The notes under the pieces are model-generated. The model saw nothing but the letters and a program-made list of their open reading frames with translations. It was not told the origin of the DNA and searched no databases. A stretch of DNA of 64,000 nucleotides from Thermoplasmatales archaeon (lineage in GTDB: Archaea; Thermoplasmatota; Thermoplasmata; Thermoplasmatales; Thermoplasmataceae): the NCBI GenBank assembly GCA_014874365.1, contig JACWAH010000020.1, positions 23,453 through 87,452 on the forward strand, given 5' to 3'. How positions within the stretch are numbered: position 1 is the first letter of the stretch; the number at the start of each line of letters is the position of its first letter. Made by a program: the position numbers and the translations under genes. Below, in pieces: positions 44,847 through 53,356 of the stretch.

Positions 44847-45279
44847 AAGCGTTCCTTGACCCTTTTAGATGCTCCCTGTAATAGTTAGCGACAGACTCAG
44901 AAACCTGATAACCGTTCTTTGCATAGAACGAAATTGCCTTATCATTCATCTCCCTGACTTCCAGCACTGAAACCGTAAAGCCCCTCATCGCCATCTCACT
45001 TTCAATTGCCTTGATGAGAAGTACACCGACTCCTTTGCCCTGTGCCTCCGGATCCACTGCGATACTTTCGATATCACATACGTTTTCGGAAACACCTATC
45101 GCAACAACGTAACCCGCAAGCCTTTCATTATTGCCGTCAACTGCAATGTAATTGAAGGATTCCGGCGCCTCAAAGATTTCCTGCAACTCCTGTCTGGAGT
45201 AAGGGCCAACGTCGAAAGCTCTCTTTTCCAGGATAACCAGATCGTCAAGGTCGGAGATCTGGAACTTCCTCACAATCAT
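44806..45279 (-). CDS. RimI-like GNAT N-acetyltransferase
   Basis: A 157-aa protein of the RimI/Ard1 group, which acetylates protein N-termini. The acetyl-CoA motif is GKGVGVLLIKAIESE, preceded by the strand DIESIAVDPEAQ. LEVREMNDKAISFYAKNGY follows, matching RimI (VR..N..A...Y.k.GF). Archaea usually carry one such broad N-terminal acetyltransferase. The box CCTTAATATTTC on the minus strand (about 45303-45313) places the transcript start next to the ATG. Confidence 0.85.
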   Translation of the reverse strand: MIVRKFQISDLDDLVILEKRAFDVGPYSRQELQEIFEAPESFNYIAVDGNNERLAGYVVAIGVSENVCDIESIAVDPEAQGKGVGVLLIKAIESEMAMRGFTVSVLEVREMNDKAISFYAKNGYQVSESVANYYREHLKGSRNAFRMTKKIEAKQSL

Positions 45280-45375
45280 CTGTAAAGCATAACGAGAGAA
45301 ATATTAAGGTACGCTATTCACTCACTATTGAGTAATTACCAATAGTTTAATATCTCATCCTGCGATCTCTTTTCC
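45280..45375. promoter_or_regulatory. Divergent promoters of rimI-like gene and riboflavin operon
   Basis: This 96-bp gap carries two TATA-like boxes facing apart: CCTTAATATTTC (minus strand, centre near 45307) and GTTTAATATC (plus strand, 45345-45354). Each is 25-28 bp from its start codon, so both mRNAs should be leaderless. No FMN riboswitch-like sequence is present; there is no room for one. Confidence 0.55.
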
Positions 45376-46068
45376 ATGATGGAAAGAGCGTTGCAGGAGT
45401 TTGCTTCGGGTAAGCCCGTTCTGATACATGATTCACTTTCGAGAGAGAACGAGACCGACATCGTTGTTGCTTCCCAGTTCATGACACCAGAAATAATAAA
45501 ATTCATGAGGAAGAACGCAGGAGGGATGATCTGCGTGACAATCAAGGAAAAGGACGCCCTTAGGATTGGACTTGACTACGTAGGTAACATGGTTACACTG
45601 AAAGACAGGCAATTACTGTATTCAGGCGACGTGAAGTATGATCAGACAAGCCCCTTTTCCCTCTGGATTAACTCCAGGGATACATTTACGGGGATATCTG
45701 ACATTGACCGGGCTGCCACAATAAAGGGGCTCTCATCCTTCATCACCAGGATACCTGGGTACAACGGCACCGCTCCCTCCGCATTTTCCAAGGAATTCAG
45801 GATTCCAGGGCATGTGCCTGTAATAATCGCCAGAGAAGGCTATTTTGGTGTCAGGAGAGGACACACAGAGCTCTCTACTTACCTTATGGAGAAGGGCAAG
45901 CTGGTCCCATCCGCGACAGTGGTGGAAATGCTCGGTGATGATGGACATTCGTTGCCTTCCTCAGATGCCAGAAAATTCGCAGAAAAGCACTCGCTAATCT
46001 TTATAGAGGGTTCAGAGATAATCGAGTCGTGGTCAGATGAAGCGCATAATGGCAACGGGGGTCTTTGA
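45376..46068 (+). CDS. ribB: 3,4-dihydroxy-2-butanone 4-phosphate synthase
   Basis: This 230-aa enzyme converts ribulose 5-phosphate to the four-carbon precursor of riboflavin plus formate. Visible motifs are the active-site loop DSLSRENETDIVVAS (acidic metal-binding loop), HVPVIIAREGYFGVRRGHTE, and ATVVEMLGDDG near the C-terminus. It is monofunctional, with no GTP cyclohydrolase II domain. It leads the operon ribB-ribL-ribC-ribH; its stop lies inside ribL (32-nt overlap). Confidence 0.94.
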   Translation: MMERALQEFASGKPVLIHDSLSRENETDIVVASQFMTPEIIKFMRKNAGGMICVTIKEKDALRIGLDYVGNMVTLKDRQLLYSGDVKYDQTSPFSLWINSRDTFTGISDIDRAATIKGLSSFITRIPGYNGTAPSAFSKEFRIPGHVPVIIAREGYFGVRRGHTELSTYLMEKGKLVPSATVVEMLGDDGHSLPSSDARKFAEKHSLIFIEGSEIIESWSDEAHNGNGGL

Positions 46069-46468
46069 CATCCTGCACCTGGGGCACCTGCATTTCCTTA
46101 ACGAATCAAAAAAACTTGGAGACGAACTCGTCGTGGTTGTTGCGAGGGATTCCACAGCCAGAAAGAATGGTAAAGAACCGATATTCGATGAAGCGTCCAG
46201 ATTGTCTATGGTATCGGCTCTCAAATGTGTGGATAGGGCAATACTGGGGCATGAAGGAGATATTTACCGTACGGTTGAGGAAGTTATGCCGGACGTAATC
46301 ACCCTTGGTTTTGACCAGAAATTTAACGAATGCAACATTGTAGACAACTCTGCAGAGAGAGGGATCAAAGTTAAAGTCGTTCGTATATCTAAATTCGAGG
46401 ATTCCAGCATCCTGAGTTCTAGTCAGGTTAGAACAAAACTCTTGCAGTATATTGGTGAAAAATTGTGA
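46037..46468 (+). CDS. ribL: Archaeal FAD synthase (FMN adenylyltransferase)
   Basis: RibL (143 aa) adenylylates FMN to FAD. It is a small cytidylyltransferase-like nucleotidyltransferase with GVFDILHLGHLHFL (HxGH motif) and the late SSSQVRTKL in place of ISSTxxR. The archaeal RibL call rests on its size and its place in a riboflavin operon. The ATG overlaps ribB by 32 nt, and the stop overlaps ribC as GTGA. Confidence 0.9.
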   Translation: MKRIMATGVFDILHLGHLHFLNESKKLGDELVVVVARDSTARKNGKEPIFDEASRLSMVSALKCVDRAILGHEGDIYRTVEEVMPDVITLGFDQKFNECNIVDNSAERGIKVKVVRISKFEDSSILSSSQVRTKLLQYIGEKL

Positions 46469-46959
46469 AGGTCATTGGCATTGCGGACACGACATTTGCG
46501 AGATTTGATATGGCGGGCTCCGCCATAGACGAACTTTCGGAAATGGGAACCGGATTCCGCATAGCCCGTTATACGGTACCGGGAATCAAGGATTTACCGG
46601 TTGCCTGTAAAATACTCTTTGAAAGGCAAGGCTGCGATATAGTTCTCGCGCTAGGAATGCCTGGATCAAAACCTGTGGACAAGGTTTCTTCCCAGGTTGC
46701 GTCCGAAGGCCTGATGAAGGTGCAGATCGAACAGTCGAAGCACATCATCGAAGTTTTTGTGCACGAAGACGAAGCCGGCGACGAAAAAACGCTTGCGTGG
46801 CTCATGGATTCAAGAACCAGGGAACATGCGCAAAACGCATTCAATCTCCTTTATTTCCCGGAAAGGCTCACTTCGCAGGCTGGGCATGGACTCAGACAGG
46901 GATACGCTGACGTTGGGCCAATACAGGGGGAGACAAAAGGAAGCAGGATAAGACATTAG
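46465..46959 (+). CDS. ribC: Archaeal riboflavin synthase
   Basis: The archaeal-type riboflavin synthase (164 aa), related to lumazine synthase rather than bacterial RibE, dismutates two lumazines to riboflavin. Recognisable parts are GIADTTFARFDMA, YTVPGIKDLPVACK and VFVHEDEAGDEKTLAW. The gene starts with GTG in a GTGA overlap with ribL and is followed after 10 nt by ribH. Confidence 0.92.
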   Translation: MKVIGIADTTFARFDMAGSAIDELSEMGTGFRIARYTVPGIKDLPVACKILFERQGCDIVLALGMPGSKPVDKVSSQVASEGLMKVQIEQSKHIIEVFVHEDEAGDEKTLAWLMDSRTREHAQNAFNLLYFPERLTSQAGHGLRQGYADVGPIQGETKGSRIRH

Positions 46960-46969
46960 GTGAGTTATA

Positions 46970-47383
46970 ATGAAAATTGGAGTTGTAGTTTCGGAATATA
47001 ATTGGGACATTACCACGATGATGCTGGCCAGAGCAGAGGAACACGCAAAGTTCCTTGGAGTTCAGATTGAGAGGAAGATTACAGTTCCCGGGGTTTTTGA
47101 CATACCCCTTGGAGTGAAAACGCTGTTGTCTGAGAATGACATAGACGGGGTCGTGACTCTTGGTGCTGTGATAAAGGGAGAAACAGACCACGATCAAATC
47201 GTAATGAATAATGCTGCAAGGAAGATTGCAGATTTGTCTCTTGAATTCAATAAGCCTGTTGCCCTGGGAATAAGCGGTCCCGGGGAGACCAGAATCCAGG
47301 CAATGGAAAGAATTGAAAAAGGAAGAGATGCAGTTGAAAGCGTTGTTAAGATGCTGCGGGTATTGAAATCAGTCAAGAAGTGA
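46970..47383 (+). CDS. ribH: 6,7-dimethyl-8-ribityllumazine synthase
   Basis: This 137-aa protein condenses the ribB product with the ribitylamino-pyrimidine. Signatures are VSEYNWDITTMML, VPGVFDIPLGVKTL and VTLGAVIKGETDHDQIV, with the catalytic His in the DHD segment. TTAGGTGAG before the ATG is a good ribosome binding site. The operon makes riboflavin and FAD except for the pyrimidine branch and riboflavin kinase, which are not in the window. The end overlaps mptA by 15 bp (convergent). Confidence 0.95.
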   Translation: MKIGVVVSEYNWDITTMMLARAEEHAKFLGVQIERKITVPGVFDIPLGVKTLLSENDIDGVVTLGAVIKGETDHDQIVMNNAARKIADLSLEFNKPVALGISGPGETRIQAMERIEKGRDAVESVVKMLRVLKSVKK

Positions 47384-48136
47384 ACGCAGTTCAGAGATCT
47401 TCAGATCCATGATTGCGTATGCATCGTGATGGTGAATGCTCTCAAGGCTGGTCCCCTCTACCCGAAGGTTCGTTTCAGAGTCGATCCCCTGTTCAGCTGA
47501 AATGCCAACGGCGGCTTCTCTCACTGCATCCTCAATCAATCTTGAATTTTTATGAGCATCTATTACAATTCTTGCCTCCTCCAGGTCGGTACCCTTTTCC
47601 AGGAGATGGCCCCCCATTGACTCACGAAGTCTGCCAGCCAATTTCCTGAAGTTCACACTGAACGGGATACTGGAAGTTAAGGTTGCAGATAGGCGAGTTC
47701 TCTGATTGTGCGTTACAGAAAATACTCCTCCTTTCGAATCCTTTTTTATCCCGAGAATCTCGGAAGTGTAGCCCATAGTGCACGGGCATGCATTGAAACC
47801 TTCCACCGATACTTTCAGGCTGAATCTCAGGGTGGAATGTGCGTCCCTGGAAACACCAAATTCCAGGTCAATGTAGTCTAGGTCTCCGAATTTCCCCACC
47901 GATGCATGCTGGACGAACTTCGAAGAAAGATGCAATTCACAAGAGTTCACTTTGGCTTTCTCAACCAAGTAGCCTGTCCATTCTCCAAGAACGGTGTATA
48001 TTTTCGAATAGTCAAATTTTATGGAAAAGAATTTTTCGAGTGAATCCTTGATAATCCCGAATTTGGCACTTTCTGCGCCAGTTGACACCGAGGTAAACGC
48101 TTCCACCCTGAAAGAGCCACAGTAACCGTCGGGCAT
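47369..48136 (-). CDS. mptA: GTP cyclohydrolase MptA (type IV), N-terminus out of frame
   Basis: MptA/FolE2-type cyclohydrolase opens GTP for pterin synthesis. Family features are the metal-site CPCTMGYTS and the end ESIHHHDAYA. From ATG 48136 it has 255 aa and would begin inside the first conserved strands. The same frame upstream, without any ATG, GTG or TTG, reads VRNRVPLEKAGITGF, which matches the usual MptA N-terminus (VGVTG-like). ATG 48225 would start it properly only if the A6 run (T6 at 48217-48222) had seven bases. True extent is probably 47369-48225 (about 285 aa). Confidence 0.88.
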   Translation of the reverse strand: MPDGYCGSFRVEAFTSVSTGAESAKFGIIKDSLEKFFSIKFDYSKIYTVLGEWTGYLVEKAKVNSCELHLSSKFVQHASVGKFGDLDYIDLEFGVSRDAHSTLRFSLKVSVEGFNACPCTMGYTSEILGIKKDSKGGVFSVTHNQRTRLSATLTSSIPFSVNFRKLAGRLRESMGGHLLEKGTDLEEARIVIDAHKNSRLIEDAVREAAVGISAEQGIDSETNLRVEGTSLESIHHHDAYAIMDLKISELRSLLD

Positions 48137-48201
48137 ATCAATGAATACCGGAGGGATGATAAACCCTGTAATTCCGGCTTTTTCGAGAGGAACCCTGTTT
48201 C

Positions 48202-48570
48202 TTACTGTGGGGTCCGTTTTTTCATTTCCTCGTAGCTTTTCTTCATGCTCTGGTCCAGTTCGCCCAGTTTTTCTTCAAGAGTCTTCTGTTGTCTCTCGAG
48301 GGTCTTAATCCTTATCTGGCTCAGCTCTTTCTGCTCTTTCAGGTCCTCAAGAAGCTTATTCTTGTCTTCTACTTTGTACAGGATATTTCCAACCATCTTG
48401 TAAAGAAGAGGCTTATCTCCAAGAGCCTCAAGTTCCTGGACAGTTTTTTCCAGTTCCCTGAGTTTCATTTCAATCTGGTATTTCTGGGACGCAGTATCTT
48501 CAAGTTGAACTTCGAATTGCTGCATCTGCCTCAACTGATTCTGAACAGAATTGCTAATGCTGTTTTCCAT
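48202..48570 (-). CDS. pfdB: Prefoldin beta subunit
   Basis: A 122-aa subunit of the jellyfish-shaped prefoldin chaperone (alpha2beta4), which hands unfolded proteins to the thermosome. Two long coiled-coil helices flank a beta hairpin (PLLYKMVGNILYKVE), the canonical beta-subunit pattern. It lies 2 nt after pcc1 and overlaps the probable true start of mptA. The alpha subunit is encoded at 59017. Confidence 0.93.
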   Translation of the reverse strand: MENSISNSVQNQLRQMQQFEVQLEDTASQKYQIEMKLRELEKTVQELEALGDKPLLYKMVGNILYKVEDKNKLLEDLKEQKELSQIRIKTLERQQKTLEEKLGELDQSMKKSYEEMKKRTPQ

Positions 48571-48572
48571 CT

Positions 48573-48797
48573 CTAATCCTCCATGAATCTTGATATCAGC
48601 ACGAGTAGCCTGGTGATGCTTCCAAGTGCAGATTTCAATGCCGCATTATCCAAGGCATCTATATAAATGTGGAAGTTGTCCTTATCAGATTCAAGCTTCA
48701 CCACCGCTCTCTCGGATGATCTCTCTATCTCGGGAGAAAGTATCTCCGCGATGAATGATTCATTGAGCGGAAACGATATCTTCACCTGGTACTTCAC
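48573..48797 (-). CDS. pcc1: KEOPS complex subunit Pcc1
   Basis: This 74-aa protein of the Pcc1/CTAG family is the dimerisation subunit of KEOPS, which makes t6A at position 37 of ANN-decoding tRNAs. The fold pattern is present: strand KYQVKISFPL, PEIERSSERAVVKLE, DALDNAALKSALGSITRLL. It is first in pcc1-pfdB-mptA. The tRNA-Arg(UCU) gene next to it is itself a likely t6A substrate. Confidence 0.87.
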   Translation of the reverse strand: MKYQVKISFPLNESFIAEILSPEIERSSERAVVKLESDKDNFHIYIDALDNAALKSALGSITRLLVLISRFMED

Positions 48798-48848
48798 AAC
48801 CTGTTGATCAGATAAGAATTATAATATGTTCGTGAATTCACTCTCTCG

Positions 48849-48923
48849 GGGTCTGTGGCCTAGTTTGGATAAGGCACCGTCCTTCTAAGTCGGTGATCGG
48901 GGGTTCAAATCCCCCCAGGCCCG
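48849..48923 (+). tRNA. tRNA-Arg, anticodon UCU
   Basis: A cloverleaf of 75 nt. The acceptor stem GGGTCTG pairs with CAGGCCC, the D stem is GCC/GGC, and the anticodon loop CTTCTAA has TCT at 48884-48886. The T arm is GGGGG-TTCAAAT-CCCCC, and the discriminator is G48923. CCA is not encoded. The anticodon stem CCGTC/GTCGG has one U-U mismatch (48880 with 48890). No intron is seen. It decodes AGA and AGG. Confidence 0.92.
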
Positions 48924-48939
48924 CTCATGGATCGCTATA

Positions 48940-50157
48940 TCATGTTTCCTTTGCTGCACTTTCCATTTCATGAGATTTGGCATTTTCCTCAACTCTTCTT
49001 GCGATAAATGGTGCACCAAGAAGGGTGATGAATGTTATGGCAGAAATTGTGTACCAGGCAAACTGCTGTTCACTGGCAAAGATGAAAAGCAGTGAAGTGC
49101 CAATAAGCGGCGAAATGGAAAACGACAGAGAATTGATCGCAGAGTTTGTTCCAAAATATTCTCCTCTCCTTTCCGAAGGTGCAATTCTTGAAACTACCAG
49201 TTGGGGGATCATCAGCACCAGGTCTTCTCCAATTGATATCACTATCACCACAGCTATAAGATAGTATAGAGAAGAAGTCACTCCAAAGAATATGTAACCC
49301 GCCGCGAATAACAAGGTGCCAAGAGCGAACGCCCTGATTTCGCCAAAACTCCTGATGAACCTGTTTGCTGAAGGCTGGAATACCACGATTACTGCAGTAT
49401 TTAGGCTGTATAAGAGAGTTGCATCCAGTACCTGCAACCCATCATGCCCTGTAATGTACAGTGGAAATATTGAAGTAAGCCATTGCTGAGAAAAAAGTAT
49501 AGACCCGGCTAAATAAATTGAGATCAGCAGCAGGAATTTGTCCCTGGAGAAGAGGATGCTTTTCGGCTTCTCATAACCTGTGGCCCTTACATAAGACTCA
49601 GGGATGCAAAGCACAAACAATGCAGTTTCAACTGCTGCCCCGGCAACGTTCACAAGGAAGAAGATTACAGGATCAATATCCCAGGCGATGCCTGCAACTA
49701 TCAGCCCCACACCAATACCAGCATTTGACATTATACGATTAAAACTGAATGCAGATATCCTTTGATCTTCGGGCGTAAGGTCAGTGACTGCACTACTCAC
49801 AACCGGCCTTTGTAGAGATGAACCAGCTCCAAGTGCTATGTAAGCAATAACGAATGGAATGGGAGGAGCACTGAAATATGCCAGTAGGAAAAGAGCAGAT
49901 GAAGATGTCAGGATGAGGGAAGCTGAAAAAATCATCATGACCCTGCGCCCTAATCTATCAGTAAAAAAACCATCAAAGAGATTAGCAGGTATTGACAGTG
50001 CGGCCTGAATGGTAAATACTGCACCAATTTCAAGATAAGACAGATGGAATATGTAGTAAAAATAAAGCGTTATTAATGTTATAAGTGGAAATCTAGCGAA
50101 TCCGCCTATGAACCTGATTACGCCAATAATCTTTACACTCCTGTGAAGTCCGGGCAT
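48940..50157 (-). CDS. Major facilitator superfamily transporter
   Basis: A 405-aa protein with twelve hydrophobic segments. The loop-2/3 motif reads DGFFTDRLGRRVMM, the MFS hallmark (GxLaDrxGrkxxl), and a related basic loop lies before helix 8 (SANRFIRSFGEIRAF). It resembles drug-efflux-like MFS proteins; the substrate is unknown. It converges on the tRNA-Arg gene. Confidence 0.87.
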   Translation of the reverse strand: MPGLHRSVKIIGVIRFIGGFARFPLITLITLYFYYIFHLSYLEIGAVFTIQAALSIPANLFDGFFTDRLGRRVMMIFSASLILTSSSALFLLAYFSAPPIPFVIAYIALGAGSSLQRPVVSSAVTDLTPEDQRISAFSFNRIMSNAGIGVGLIVAGIAWDIDPVIFFLVNVAGAAVETALFVLCIPESYVRATGYEKPKSILFSRDKFLLLISIYLAGSILFSQQWLTSIFPLYITGHDGLQVLDATLLYSLNTAVIVVFQPSANRFIRSFGEIRAFALGTLLFAAGYIFFGVTSSLYYLIAVVIVISIGEDLVLMIPQLVVSRIAPSERRGEYFGTNSAINSLSFSISPLIGTSLLFIFASEQQFAWYTISAITFITLLGAPFIARRVEENAKSHEMESAAKET

Positions 50158-50542
50158 GCTTATTGAAAAGCCTCCAGAGTGGATATATATGAGGTTTTGT
50201 AAAAACCGAGACTTTCAGCTCCCGGTTGAAATTCTGTGATCTTTCATCTTCATGATAGCAATCAAGAAAATATCATGGAAATGTGTATTTCATGCGAATA
50301 CAGCCGATTCCTGGAATAAAGCTGGTCGGCTCCACAACCAATCTTTATGATTTTTCCGGTAATAATCCCTCATCACCTCTGAATCCCGGGAAACGAATCC
50401 TCAGGATACTTCTCCTGTGATGAGTAGCATGCTGGTATCAACGACATCCGAAAGCATCGATTCCTGCTCAGTGGCACAATGGCTTAGAATTCCGTGAAGC
50501 CATCTTTCTGGGATCGGTAGAGGAAGCAGCAAGATCGTTCAT
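50158..50542. other. Intergenic region with degraded coding sequence
   Basis: No intact gene. Several short frames interrupted by stops look like old coding sequence (for example ARIWNAIRS continues in the next feature). The segment before 50543 stays in the same frame back to a stop near 50490. A decayed mobile element is possible, but I cannot name a family. Confidence 0.35.
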
Positions 50543-50779
50543 ATGGATGCTGTGAGGAGGATCGCTGAAGCGGTGGCAAGAATATGGAATGCAATTCGAT
50601 CTGCCGAAGAAGATACTGGTATCACGGACTATCGACGAAGATTTGAAAGACTCTTCAAAAGCTTTGAGCCTATTTTAAAGAGAATTAGCTGGATCATAAA
50701 GACAGAACTGGATATGTTAGATAGATACCAGAAGAACCTGATGGTCTTAGATTTTGAAGGGTTCAGGCTAACTCCTTAA
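50543..50779 (+). CDS. Short hypothetical protein, perhaps a relic
   Basis: A 78-aa frame with protein-like, helical, basic composition (RRRFERLFKSFEPILKRISW) ending FEGFRLTP. No family is recognised. It lies in a stop-riddled area between the MFS gene and rps12, and two other degraded areas in this window carry transposase traces, so it may be a remnant. Confidence 0.3.
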   Translation: MDAVRRIAEAVARIWNAIRSAEEDTGITDYRRRFERLFKSFEPILKRISWIIKTELDMLDRYQKNLMVLDFEGFRLTP

Positions 50780-50996
50780 ATCTGATTGGGAATGAGGCAA
50801 ATAGAAGGAAGATCGATATACGAAATAGATCTCCCTGTCAACGGAGGAAAACAGGGGGAAGAAGGCACATAATCTGAAAGGTTCCAGGATTGCAAAGTTA
50901 ACCTCTAGATGCAAATTAAAGAAAAGTTGTGAGCAATATCTTAAATATGTTTTTTTCTTAAGGGGTTACTTCGCACTATTCCAATTAGGTGGTAAT
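50780..50996 (+). promoter_or_regulatory. Leader region of rps12-rps7
   Basis: About 215 bp, with TCTTAAATATG (about 50939-50949) as the likely TATA box of the ribosomal operon and AGGTGG just before the TTG start of rps12. The leader would be about 25 nt long. Confidence 0.5.
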
Positions 50997-51425
50997 TTGG
51001 CAAATGGAGAAAACGCAGGTTCAACTCTCGTAAAAAGCAGGTCAAAAAAGAGATGGTCCGACAGGGACTACAAGAGAAGAGTATTGCAGCTTAAGAAGAA
51101 AAGCGATCCTCTGGAGGGAGCTCCACAGGCAAGAGGCATAGTTATAGAAAAGATTGGGATTGAAGCAAAACAGCCTAATTCCGCTATCAGGAAGTGCGTA
51201 AAAGTCCAGCTTATAAAAAACGGGAGGCAGATTACAGCCTTCGCGCCTGGAGATGGAGCCATTAACTATATTGACGAACACGATGAAATCGTTGTAGAGG
51301 GTATAGGGGGAAGAATGGGCAGAAGTAAGGGAGACATTCCCGGCGTTAGATACAAGGTAATCAAGGTTAATGGCATCTCACTTAGAGAACTGGTGAAGGG
51401 CAGGAAAGAGAAGACGGTGAGGTAA
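50997..51425 (+). CDS. rps12: Small ribosomal subunit protein uS12
   Basis: Decoding-centre protein (142 aa) of the 30S subunit, archaeal/eukaryotic length. [15 protein letters not shown] and [18 protein letters not shown] are universal signatures. The start is TTG at 50997, with AGGTGG four bases upstream. The stop overlaps the rps7 start (TAATG). The usual neighbours rpoA and fusA are not seen. Confidence 0.97.
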   Translation: MANGENAGSTLVKSRSKKRWSDRDYKRRVLQLKKKSDPLEGAPQARGIVIEKIGIEAKQPNSAIRKCVKVQLIKNGRQITAFAPGDGAINYIDEHDEIVVEGIGGRMGRSKGDIPGVRYKVIKVNGISLRELVKGRKEKTVR

Positions 51426-51988
51426 TGGATCTAAAACTTTTTGGGCTGTATCCTGTGAATGAAGTGCAGATTCACGATGTTAGTTTGACTTCGTACATCA
51501 ACCTGACCTCAGGAATCAACCTGCACACCGGCGGCAGATATTCAAACTACGCCGCAGGTAAAAGAAACATGAACACCATGGAAAGATTCCTGAACAAGAT
51601 AATGAGGACTGAGAAGTGGACCGGAAAGAAATATGGTGCTTACCGCATCCTTAGGACAGCGTTCCAGAAAGTGGGCGAAAAGACAAAAGAAAACCCATTG
51701 CAGGTTTTCATAAACGCAATCGAAAATTCTGCTCCCAGAGAAGAGGTTACCAGATTGAAATACGGAGGAATAGCCGTTCCAAAGGCAGTGGACGTTGCTC
51801 CGTCAAGAAGAGTCGACATTGCATTGAGGAACATTGCAAAGGGAGCTTCCAGTGCCTCTTACAAAAGCAAGAAATCTATTGAAGACTGCCTTGCAGACCA
51901 GATTATGCTTGCCGCCAAGAACGACGGTGGCTCGTATGCAGTGGCAAAGAAAGAGGAAGTAGAGAGAATATCGGCCTCTGCAAGATAA
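51425..51988 (+). CDS. rps7: Small ribosomal subunit protein uS7
   Basis: A 187-aa protein that binds the 3' domain of 16S rRNA and nucleates head assembly. [19 protein letters not shown] is archaeal-specific, and [26 protein letters not shown] is the conserved uS7 core. It ends with the expected [14 protein letters not shown]. The ATG overlaps the rps12 stop by one base. Confidence 0.97.
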   Translation: MDLKLFGLYPVNEVQIHDVSLTSYINLTSGINLHTGGRYSNYAAGKRNMNTMERFLNKIMRTEKWTGKKYGAYRILRTAFQKVGEKTKENPLQVFINAIENSAPREEVTRLKYGGIAVPKAVDVAPSRRVDIALRNIAKGASSASYKSKKSIEDCLADQIMLAAKNDGGSYAVAKKEEVERISASAR

Positions 51989-52016
51989 ATTCCCCTTTTT
52001 TATTCCTTTTTTTAAT
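51989..52016. terminator. T-rich terminator between rps7 and the MarC-family gene
   Basis: CCTTTTTTATTCCTTTTTTT directly follows the rps7 stop, matching archaeal oligo-T termination. The other strand carries only A runs, so the signal serves the ribosomal operon. Confidence 0.6.
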
Positions 52017-52625
52017 CTAAATTCCTGAAATTGCCAGAACGGCATCTATATAATACTGCACAGCAAATGCTGCTACCAGAATCCCGAATATTCTGGTGAG
52101 GGCCTTAAGATTTTTCCCTCCCATAAAGATAAAAATTCTGTTCGCAAATCTGAAGCTCAGGTAGATTACAACGAATAAAATCCCAAGCGAAATCAATGTT
52201 AGCAAGAGGGGATAATATCCACCATTGGAAAGTATGATGACGAGCGATATTGCTCCTGGGCCAGCAAGAAGCGGAATCGCAAAAGGCACTATACCGAGAT
52301 CAGGCTCTATGGAACCTCCGGCAGCTTTTGGGCGGTCTCCCTCCCTTACCATTCCAATTCCCATTATGAGCAGGATAGTGCCTCCCGCGATCTCAAGTGC
52401 TTCAATGGAAATACCCATGAAAGAGAGAAAATAACTTCCAAGCAGCGTGAAGAATACCAGAATCATGAAGCCGTAGGTCACTGCGTCATTAATTATATTT
52501 TTCCTGCTTTTTTCATCAATCGATGAAGTCATGGAAATGAATATTACGAGAGCACCAAACGGGTCTATCACCACAAAAAGAGGAATGAACACCTTTAGGA
52601 ATTCAACGGCAAGATCGTAAACCAC
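52017..52625 (-). CDS. MarC-family integral membrane protein
   Basis: A 202-aa protein with six hydrophobic helices of the MarC/UPF0056 family. FVVIDPFGALVIFISMT near the N-terminus and FAIPLLAGPGAISLVIIL in the middle are the family's two half-repeat motifs. The function is not established. The start is GTG 52625. Confidence 0.88.
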   Translation of the reverse strand: MVYDLAVEFLKVFIPLFVVIDPFGALVIFISMTSSIDEKSRKNIINDAVTYGFMILVFFTLLGSYFLSFMGISIEALEIAGGTILLIMGIGMVREGDRPKAAGGSIEPDLGIVPFAIPLLAGPGAISLVIILSNGGYYPLLLTLISLGILFVVIYLSFRFANRIFIFMGGKNLKALTRIFGILVAAFAVQYYIDAVLAISGI

Positions 52626-52994
52626 GCAAAGGAATAACGCTCGCTTAAGAAATTGTTTTGCATTTTTTGTAATAGGTCTATGTACAATGCCTTTATCACA
52701 TTTTTAAGATCATTTCCTCTCTCGTTGAAACTCCGAGAGATCTGGAGATGATAGAGAAGTATCAGGGAGCTTATTGGAATCTAAAGAAGATTGCCGAAAG
52801 CTGGGCAGGAGAACAGGAGGGAATTTGACGAGTACAAAAAGCATCCCCATTACCGCATGAGTGAAGAACGGAAAGGCCTGTGAGATCAGGGAGGAATCTA
52901 AGAGAAGATTGGGAGACACCAGCGATAGGACTATGGGGAAACTTTGCTTACAGCCTGGTCATAAGGCATGGAATGTCCTGAATGATCATCCACC
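52626..52994. other. Non-coding or decayed region
   Basis: About 370 bp with no intact gene. Short coding-like pieces in changing frames (EKYQGAYWNLKKIAESWAG, then EFDEYKKHPHYRMSEERKG) suggest an old, frameshifted protein gene that may belong with the transposase relic downstream. Confidence 0.4.
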
Positions 52995-53262
52995 ATGGTT
53001 GTAAAAGGAACACGGAAGAGGGCTGAGGAGGTTGTTCCAATAGCCTCTCCGAGGGCGATTAATTACACAAAGAAGGGGCTCTACTGCAGGAAGTACAGGA
53101 AGATATTCGAGCCCTGATGTAATCGATACTTATCAACGCCTGCCTGTCCCTGAAGACCACACTCATCGTTGCATTCCTAAGAAAGAGGATGCGTTTGTCG
53201 CTTGAATCGGGCCCAGAAACTAGAACCCCATCATGGAAAGACAGGGAATCATCCTGGGGAAG
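52995..53262 (+). pseudogene. Frameshifted transposase relic
   Basis: The frame from ATG 52995 reads VVKGTRKRAEEVVP and then INYTKKGLYCRKYRKIFEP before a stop at 53115. Another frame, from about 53130, continues LSLKTTLIVAFLRKRMRLSLES. The sequence YC..C/Y...FEP followed by a run like LSLKxxLIVAFLRxxMRLSLE is the layout of the zinc-finger and first helical block in several archaeal transposases. The later catalytic domain is missing, so this is a remnant. Confidence 0.5.
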
Positions 53263-53314
53263 AAGACTAATCCTTGTAAACTTGCACGGTTTACAGACCT
53301 GTTACACCAAAAGG

Positions 53315-53356
53315 TAAGACATATATATTGAAAACGTAATCCCATTGAGATTCTCG
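53315..53356 (+). promoter_or_regulatory. Promoter of the thermopsin-like gene
   Basis: ACATATATATTG (about 53319-53330) lies about 30 bp before the ATG at 53357, predicting a very short leader. It is placed directly after the transposase relic. Confidence 0.55.

Noticed and set aside
45280..45375. FMN riboswitch upstream of ribB
   Set aside because: The gap is 96 bp, the mRNA appears leaderless, and no RFN-like sequence is present.
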